Assembly (NCBI GenBank): GCA_016206405.1
Contig: JACQRQ010000128.1
Coordinates: forward strand, 1 to 8,700
DNA length: 8,700 bases
Direction of reading: 5' to 3'
From: Elusimicrobiota bacterium
Lineage (GTDB): Bacteria; Elusimicrobiota; Elusimicrobia; O2-12-FULL-59-9
The notes under the pieces were generated by a model. The model did no database searches. It was given only the letters and a program-made list of their open reading frames with translations, and had not been told where the DNA came from. Numbering within the stretch: the stretch's first letter is position 1; every line of letters starts with the position of its first letter. The translations under genes were made by a program, and so were the position numbers. Shown piece by piece: positions 6,501-8,700 of this stretch.

Positions 6501-8700
6501 CCCGCGGACGTGGAAACCGCCACCAGGTTGGTCACTTGCGCCGGCGGCGCCGTATCCTTGACCACCGCCGCTCCCTGTCCTCCGAAGGTGAAGGGAATCC
6601 GAATGGGCGGACTCTGCACGTTGCCGGACGTGTCCTTGGCCCAAACCGAAATGGTATAGCTGCTGGATTCCGTCAAATAGCTGTCGGGCAGGGCCGAATA
6701 GGAAAAGAGGGTCGAGGCGGTGTTGGGCGCGCTCAACTTGGCGATTTGGCTGACCTGGGAGGGCCCCCATACGCCCGACTCCGCCCACCAGTACTTATCC
6801 GATTCGCGCTGGATCGCGACAAAGACCTGAGCCACCGCGCTGTTGTCGAAAGCGCTGCCCGAAATCGTGCCCAGGGTCGTCAAAAAGGTGTCGCCGACGT
6901 TGGGATACTGTATAAAGGTCGAAGGCGGGGTGACATCGCCCCGGTTTATGTCCCCCGTGGGCAATCCTGTCGCCGGAGCGGTGGATTCCGCAAAAACAGT
7001 CACCTTGGAGGGCGGGGTCTGAAGCAAAGTTCTTGAAGGGTTTTCAGCCTGGGCATAGAGGGTGTAGGAGGTCCCCCCCGTCAGGCCGGCCGCGGCGGGC
7101 CCGCCCAAATACTCGAAGTACGCGCCTGAGAGCGCGGCGAAATTATAATGCGGGGTGCTCGAGGCCACGATCCAGCGCAGGCTCGGCCCGTCCCACCAGT
7201 AGCGGTCGGACTGCCTTTCGATGGCCACTTTGACCGCGCCCACGTTGCCGGTCACCGGGCCGTCAATAAGATGCAAATCGATCAGGCGCGCCCCTTGGAA
7301 AGGCCGGTCGATCTTGGCCGTCGGGCTGCTTTCTCCCACCTGCACGGTGATCAGCGTGACCGTCGCCTCCGCCGGAGGATTTTCGACGTTGCGCGAAGCG
7401 TCCGACGCCTGGGCGTAAATCGTGTAGGAGGAACTGTTGAGCAGAAACGCGCGCGTCGGCCCGGGGAATTTCCAGAACATCGTTCTATCCGGCCTGAAAG
7501 CGGGCAAGGGATGCGTGAGCTGCCCTCCGGAGCTCCAACTCGCCCCATTCCACCAAAGTCCAGTCTGATTTTCCCGGATGGAGAGGCGCACTTCCTGAAC
7601 CGCGACGTTGTCGGAAGCGCTTCCAAAAATATTGGTCAGGTCCTCCACGCTCGATTGATCCGACGGCGCCTCGATATCGCTGACCGGCGGCTCCAAATCC
7701 GTTCCGGCGGCCGCCTCGCCTCCGAGGACCTTGACCGTGACGCTGTGCGGCAGCGTCTGGAAATTGCCGGCGTCGTCAACGGCCTGAGAATAGATCGTGT
7801 AGGAGGAGCCGGCCACAAGGGAACTCGAACTCGGGCCCGTAAACAGCGTCCAACTGGGCGGCGTCCAGGTGGCCGTGCTTTGGGACTGCGCGCCGGTCCA
7901 GAACGCGCCCGAGTTGGACCACCAGAAGCCGGTCTGATTGTTCCGGATGGAGACCAGGACCCGGTTGACCGTAATATCGTCAAAGGCCTGGCCCTGGATA
8001 TAGTCCAGCTTGAACACCTCTTGGAAAGGGCTCGGATTGAAGATGATGGACTCCGGCGGATGCGTGTCTCCCGAAAACGAGCGGGGCACCTCGATGTTGG
8101 CCTGCGCGGATTGAATGGGATAAATGGGCTGCGACGCCATGCTCACGCCGGAGATCGTAAAGGCGGCCGTGCTTTCGATGACCACGCGGAAGCTGTTTCC
8201 GATCGCGGCGTTGGATGAGACCTGGACGAGCACGAAATAATCATGCCGCGTTGACGCAAGGGTTTCCGTTGAAAACCGGAGCAGGGCGGCGCCGGAGCTT
8301 GAAAACGCGGCGGTCGCCAATAGAGTATCGAACTCGAAATCAAAGAAGCCGGCCTTACCCTGGCTCGCATTGTCCCGCATCAAACCCACTGCCGGGACAT
8401 CCGAGGCGCTGCCGGCGAGCTTGACCCGCAGCTCGCGCCAACTGCCCGTGCCGCCGTCGGTTCTCAAGCCCAACTGCAGCATCGGCACGCCGGTGAAGCC
8501 CTGCTGCGCGGCAAAGGGAGCTATTGAAAAGCCCTCGATAAAAGCGTTGTTCCCGCCGCTTAAAACGGAGACTATCGTCTGGCCGAAGGTCAGCGCACCG
8601 GACGCGCTAAAGGCCTGCACCGTGGCTAATTGGGGCACGGTCGCCGTCACCGTGAACACCGTCGTCCCTGCGGTCAAAGCCGCCGATGAAGGCTTGACGG
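170..8700 (-). CDS. Giant modular secreted/cell-surface protein with Ig-like, FN3, carboxypeptidase-regulatory-like and C-terminal PNPF/FlgD-like sorting domains (5' partial)
   Basis: One uninterrupted frame ends at TGA (172-170) and is still open at the right window edge, reading V-K-P-S-S-A-A ahead of the TTG at 8677. The start and signal peptide are therefore outside the window, and TTG is used here only as residue 1 of 2835. The visible protein is wholly beta-sandwich in style: rich in Ser, Thr, Ala, Gly and Val, with only six cysteines (869, 1026, 1794, 1801, 2222, 2310), no transmembrane segment and no recognisable catalytic motif. Domain order is given in the separate entries. The terminal module resembles T9SS type A/FlgD-Ig domains, which in Bacteroidetes-like bacteria direct outer-membrane export and surface attachment, so a cell-surface adhesin or structural protein is the best inference. 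Ligand and partners are unknown. No neighbour gene is visible, so an operon cannot be judged. The reading frame is certain; the role is inferred. Confidence 0.93.
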   Translation of the reverse strand, partial: VKPSSAALTAGTTVFTVTATVPQLATVQAFSASGALTFGQTIVSVLSGGNNAFIEGFSIAPFAAQQGFTGVPMLQLGLRTDGGTGSWRELRVKLAGSASDVPAVGLMRDNASQGKAGFFDFEFDTLLATAAFSSSGAALLRFSTETLASTRHDYFVLVQVSSNAAIGNSFRVVIESTAAFTISGVSMASQPIYPIQSAQANIEVPRSFSGDTHPPESIIFNPSPFQEVFKLDYIQGQAFDDITVNRVLVSIRNNQTGFWWSNSGAFWTGAQSQSTATWTPPSWTLFTGPSSSSLVAGSSYTIYSQAVDDAGNFQTLPHSVTVKVLGGEAAAGTDLEPPVSDIEAPSDQSSVEDLTNIFGSASDNVAVQEVRLSIRENQTGLWWNGASWSSGGQLTHPLPAFRPDRTMFWKFPGPTRAFLLNSSSYTIYAQASDASRNVENPPAEATVTLITVQVGESSPTAKIDRPFQGARLIDLHLIDGPVTGNVGAVKVAIERQSDRYWWDGPSLRWIVASSTPHYNFAALSGAYFEYLGGPAAAGLTGGTSYTLYAQAENPSRTLLQTPPSKVTVFAESTAPATGLPTGDINRGDVTPPSTFIQYPNVGDTFLTTLGTISGSAFDNSAVAQVFVAIQRESDKYWWAESGVWGPSQVSQIAKLSAPNTASTLFSYSALPDSYLTESSSYTISVWAKDTSGNVQSPPIRIPFTFGGQGAAVVKDTAPPAQVTNLVAVSTSAGLVQLTWTAPGDDGASGTAAFYHIHVSSVAPITDRNFFGEPGFNYDDKFIMERFGVADIEFSPFNQSPPVPVAGGTPQSAVISNLKSGRSYYFAVKAADEQGNLSRASNSPAVTLEKEKAQGDGIGTAGFTVDGASSPAKVPVCSLVSATMTFVSTVSYSAGGLIAMQLPQGWSFPQTYDPNLEGYVTASSTSAATIAVTLLPNLGGRFVGALVQSGALNAAEEVRLVYRNGFAPPAIQSDKVLIFSRGSWAGELKKISAEPTVQGVVGQARRLDYEDFNLVVVGANQLSPRVAFKGADHCGNKAVPSAPKPIALRGLNASFAPDSGVLFSTSPAQFDATASSAAVVFLSSSNPTPAVYFKSDSAGQKFLEASFLDFEQGLSTFTITRSVQVKSADIGFAAGSLLLDAGTGAGAKTLTLTPDGDGVNDFAYIRFKPSDSSFQWHVAIAPQGTTDFSDAVANFFGFGDPGRSVIWDGRTQAGGSGFAYAGFAGGGSVVSSGTYRVLVEASGGIVKDTATLSITVVAINIGGKVYVGAGNSTPAEGALVTASGGGVYRSATTDSSGYYSLNGLKAGTTYFLSAQYYDYAAQQNYEKKLSVAAPASAADVHFEAPAQIRVSATLPDPAPFELWGNVKVNNANFTRQGFGTLHFPAGGTISDSGAAYYAGAAQLASVVGQSTWTAVTVQPDTYTVTVEVFGFDAFTTSVAVVAGEIKDITRAFTRAASLYGKVTLPAIQDFGTQVSVEATLSGQTFPSYWGSVFIPGKQNSDSAPRISGIYSLFNVTPGAYALKARAFGFDAVSTGPVVVANVDLGTPDRGGVDFPPFSTGGVLEGTVTVKGDSTRFGDLTLYINAFNARTFSSAFTRVILVSSTTLSSSTFRIGGLTDGAYQLTTFLDGFVQVDPATSLPGVQTATVSGGTGKANLVLQGFTGQARLHFLLPSGSADYDKISLTVNGPGVFISTSNVTTLAGDGGRFDVWSTSATLLTPPNVGTGFYDIAARYATTGKRVQKLLNVVNGKVATAEMDLRGETYDVGGSITLASAVNLNFSTYSVTVNKAADLAANAVQNTFCSGGFRVCVTTSSFRMELYPRGFDNFSSSITAATAGGGSAVSYFSAISASGNYLIRNVPPGTYLLRNNPELDGSFADGTEVAPVEQIITVRNSSATANFTFTSGHSVSGVVALPVGTIETRDVIISLRNTRGEAIQSKTLSFVGASSAAYSFTQVANGGYIVEALDGGSPVKYTAKPFAVTMAGSDLTGRNLSLEVSGVIQGKINLRQVSVSGSTTTVTLIPITANNNTLLPGNFALYAQANPWVEGGFSQAGQSAGLIAFDSFNQFTITGLVAGTYDVVFAQGSAAGDVTARGSFNLAPVVISGVRVAAGQIKDVGTVLLRPGQNVIGRVLDSQGNPLPNIEIIAEPSSGSGSQSVVAQSDSQGGFLLGGLDPGERYYDFTAARRVGLEESNQARAAYAEKYLAGVDITVKTSGLDISLTSAPSKLSCQVTSGDGGELLWPDADRQGLAAAKVFIQKTGVRPRTNPVGDVIIVTGSDGSFVVNSLEAAKYKLTVAAQGYKPAEKAVELKSGANAGCSIELASGITLTGTMVKPNGSNPSQFEIASIAAVNVNDIEERFVGSLESPGNSKVVTKYAITGFRAGRTYKIIFTDDEGDTLVPTEGEAVTFSTGTTVQTLNLIYKPRKPEVSAVIDVSKTSAKKFSIVFNTTKRLRNKTSDDEVASSLVSASSGVISGAEISNNRKKLTLELNAEGTSISSITVRFFAYSNIENPASTDTVNPEFAMETQAVVFIGIDAVKETPVSNLSGGTARIGGDDPSKVELPVGTFAVDASSTIKVGIQKANENPAATRQRNAGYNAGGGSYGLKFAPAAYPAGFFKALAAADALPNVNPFSAFYDIFLPLGVRTSLNKPSELTLHYDSTTVSDPGKLNVYWFNESANTYVLQQDVLGGLPGLDSVNNTVKINVDHFSTFVLLDAKVAVISSTAAVTSAGLDAYNFPNPFDLRTKTVSMLHGVSGGQTADVRGTMIYFSVPAGMSGDGKIDIFNVAGEKVRSIALGALNSGIYYQAWNGQNDSGRDVASGVYIAEIKVGGSKKFIKMAVIK
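533..1093 (-). other. ZU5-like domain preceding the sorting module (residues ~2529-2715)
   Basis: The segment starts with SGGTARIGGDDPSKVELPVG (2539-2558) and T-F-A-V-D-A-S-S-T-I-K-V-G, the G-G-x-[IL]-x-x-x-D-x-S-x-[VI]-x-[IL]-P-x-G-[AT] opening seen in ZU5-like domains. It continues with a Gly/Ala/Pro-rich insert (2580-2625), then YDIFLPLGVRTSLNKPSELT (2629-2648), L-N-V-Y-W-F-N-E (2662-2669) and ends V-D-H-F-S-T-F-V-L-L (2698-2707), the conserved V-x-H-[FL]-S-x-F-x-L closing strand. Domains of this type commonly sit just before the C-terminal anchor in very large bacterial surface proteins. Function in this protein is unknown. Confidence 0.65.
1097..1423 (-). other. Bacterial Ig-like domain (residues ~2419-2527)
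   Basis: A P-E-V-S-A-V-I-D-V opening is followed by KKFSIVFNTTKRLRNKTSDD (2433-2452), ISGAEISNNRKKLTLELNAE (2466-2485) and ITVRFFAYSNIENP (2492-2505). The arrangement resembles SbsA/Big_5-type Ig domains, which describe a function argument such as F-S-x-x-[VI]-x-x-x-S-x-x-x-x-K-x-L-T-[LI]-x-x. The segment is richer in Lys and Asn than its neighbours. It links the stalk to the ZU5-like domain. The family assignment is tentative. Confidence 0.5.
1433..4927 (-). repeat. Stalk of ~11 carboxypeptidase-regulatory-like beta-sandwich repeats (residues 1251-2415)
   Basis: Approximate units by residue are 1251-1336, 1338-1445, 1446-1535, 1552-1650, 1652-1752, 1755-1895, 1896-1988, 1989-2115, 2117-2215, 2216-2316 and 2318-2415. 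The clearest match the CarboxypepD_reg pattern G-x-V-x-x-x-x-G-x-x-x-x-x-A-x-V then D-x-x-G-x-[YF]-x-[LI]-x-x-L-x-x-G-x-Y. Examples are IGGKVYVG...TTDSSGYYSLNGLKAGTTY, NVIGRVLDSQGNPLPNIEI...DSQGGFLLGGLDPGERY, and VTGSDGSFVVNSLEAAKYKL followed by AAQGYKP. Others are more divergent and retain mainly the closing G-x-Y-x-L/V-x-x-x-x-x-G-[FY] strand, for example PDTYTVTVEVFGFDA and PGAYALKARAFGFDA. Such tandem folds usually form rigid, protease-resistant stalks. Boundaries of the divergent units are uncertain. Confidence 0.7.
4928..5260 (-). other. Internal FlgD-like / CHU_C-like domain (residues ~1140-1250)
   Basis: The segment carries L-T-L-T-P-D-G-D-G-V-N-D-F-A-Y-I-R-F (1142-1159), then V-I-W-D-G-R (1197-1202) and S-G-T-Y-R-V-L-V-E-A (1224-1233). 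This order, a [TS]-P-[ND]-x-D-G-x-N-D loop, a W-D-G-[RK] turn and a closing S-G-x-Y strand, is characteristic of FlgD Ig-like and gliding-motility C-terminal (CHU_C) modules. Asp1147, Asp1149, Asn1152 and Asp1153 are placed as in D-x-D-x-x-[ND]-D calcium loops, so calcium binding is plausible but not shown. Such modules normally sit at protein C-termini; here about 1,585 residues follow. Confidence 0.75.
5723..6142 (-). other. Unrecognised beta domain with PQGW motif (residues ~846-985)
   Basis: After a charged linker (EKEKAQGDGIG) comes a compact module with MTFVSTVSYSAGGLIAMQLP (876-895), QGWSFPQ (896-902), YVTASSTSAATIAVTLL (911-927) and VRLVYRNGFAPP (950-961). The shape, a strand followed by G-G-L-I-x-M-x-L-P-x-G-W-x-x-P-Q and ending in V-x-L-V-Y-x-N-G, recalls Ig-like domains that describe wide-sense adhesion modules in giant secreted proteins, but I cannot assign a named family. 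It is followed by a poorly defined stretch and an invasin-like Ig segment (about 1041-1120, with AVYFKSDSAGQKFLEASF). Confidence 0.45.
6158..6556 (-). other. Fibronectin type III domain with an enlarged loop (residues ~708-840)
   Basis: The segment opens with D-T-A-P-P-A-Q-V-T-N-L and then V-Q-L-T-W-T-A-P-G-D-D (728-738), the standard A and B strands of an FN3 domain. It closes with the matching L-K-S-G-R-S-Y-Y-F-A-V-K-A-A-D-E-Q-G-N-L-S strand pair (810-830). At about 130 residues it is longer than the usual 90 or so. The excess lies in residues ~752-800, a Phe/Asp/Pro-rich loop between the Y-H-I-H strand and the S-A-V-I-S strand. FN3 domains in bacterial exported proteins act mainly as spacers or carbohydrate-proximal linkers; which applies here is unknown. 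Confidence 0.85.
6581..8071 (-). repeat. Four tandem Ig-like repeats with an aromatic-Trp-Trp motif (residues 203-699)
   Basis: Four units of about 115-118 residues: 203-318, 328-444, 451-565 and 582-699 (DNA 7724-8071, 7346-7696, 6983-7327, 6581-6934). Each has a DTHPPES/DLEPPVS/DVTPPST-type lead-in (weaker in unit 3), then V-x-x-V-x-V-x-I-x-R, then a Trp pair (252/253, 375/376, 494/495, 630/631) and, 41-44 residues later, S-Y-T-[IL] leading into a final strand with D-x-[AS]-[GR]-N. Units 1 and 2 share I-R-x-N-Q-T-G-[FL]-W-W, while units 3 and 4 share I-[EQ]-R-[QE]-S-D-[RK]-Y-W-W, which suggests pairwise duplication. The spacing and the closing D-x-x-G-N strand fit bacterial Ig-like folds. 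The DNA copies have diverged, so the duplication is old. A role in binding or as a spacer is inference. Confidence 0.75.
8087..8572 (-). other. N-terminal beta-rich domain of the giant surface protein (residues ~36-197)
   Basis: This segment has alternating hydrophobic and polar strands, including MLQLGLRTDGGTGSWRELRV (66-85), a DVPAVGLMRD stretch (93-102), FDFEFDTLLATAAFSSSG (112-129) and YFVLVQVSSNAAIGNSFRVV (147-166). The pattern of a relative-displacement strand, an Asp-rich loop, a D-T-L-L strand and a Y-F-V-L-V strand looks like a beta-sandwich module I have seen in other giant secreted proteins of environmental bacteria, but I cannot name the family. It is followed by DTHPPES, a linker typical of junctions between Ig-like units. 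Residues 1-35 probably belong to a preceding domain cut off by the window edge. Confidence 0.45.

Noticed and set aside
4788..6788. Other minus-strand frames of 271 and 350 codons (4788-5603, 5736-6788)
   Set aside because: They overlap well-supported domains (FlgD-like, FN3, PQGW) in the main frame, and their Arg/Gly-rich translations show no domain pattern. I saw no sign of a frameshift in the main frame.
2117..8218. Long plus-strand open frames antisense to the gene (2117-3220, 4298-5479, 6269-7036, 7148-8218) as possible genes or dual coding
   Set aside because: All lie in exact codon register opposite the sense codons, where antisense stops require sense TTA, CTA or TCA. A GC-rich gene avoids these, so open antisense frames arise by default. 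Their products are Arg/Gly-rich with no domain, while the sense frame has clear domains throughout.
1097..8572. Enzymatic domain within the giant protein (peptidase, glycosidase)
   Set aside because: The segments named carboxypeptidase-like are only the non-catalytic regulatory fold. I saw no zinc-binding HxxE/HExxH motif, Ser-hydrolase GxSxG context or glycosidase signature in the translation.
8675..8677. TTG at 8677 as the true start codon
   Set aside because: The frame continues upstream to the window edge, there is no ribosome binding site in front of it, and the following residues look like the inside of a beta domain and not a signal peptide.

Overview
The window is almost entirely one gene. 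A single open reading frame on the minus strand runs from its TGA stop at 170-172 to the right edge of the window without interruption, about 2,840 codons, and continues beyond it. It encodes most of a giant modular secreted or cell-surface protein; its true start, signal peptide and promoter lie outside the window. The remaining 169 bases at the left are the spacer downstream of the gene and hold an unusual nest of short tandem and inverted repeats.

In protein order (right to left in the window; residues numbered from an in-frame TTG at 8677, which is only a counting origin) the visible architecture is: an N-terminal beta-rich region (about 36-197); four tandem Ig-like repeats marked by an aromatic-Trp-Trp motif (203-699); a fibronectin type III domain with a long insertion (708-840); an unrecognised beta domain with a PQGW motif (846-985) and an invasin-like Ig segment (about 1041-1120); an internal FlgD-like/CHU_C-like domain with a DGDGVND calcium-type loop (1140-1250); a stalk of about eleven carboxypeptidase-regulatory-like beta-sandwiches (1251-2415); a further Ig-like domain (2419-2527); a ZU5-like domain (2529-2715); and a C-terminal YNFPNPF...WNGQNDSG...ASGVY module resembling FlgD-Ig and type IX secretion (T9SS type A) sorting domains (2724-2835). 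I see no catalytic domain.

The gene is GC-rich and avoids TTA, CTA and TCA codons. This opens long antisense frames in exact codon register, which I treat as shadows. The combination of a GC-rich genome, a giant mosaic beta-sandwich surface protein and a C-terminal PNPF/FlgD-like sorting module suggests a Gram-negative bacterium of an environmental or candidate phylum, such as Elusimicrobiota or a neighbour of the FCB group. This is inference from protein style, with no rRNA or marker gene present.

The strongest candidates for something undescribed are the repeat structure in the left 177 bases and the domain order of the protein, especially the sorting-like module buried in its middle and the Trp-Trp Ig repeats. 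I found no RNA gene, CRISPR array, transposase or second credible gene.
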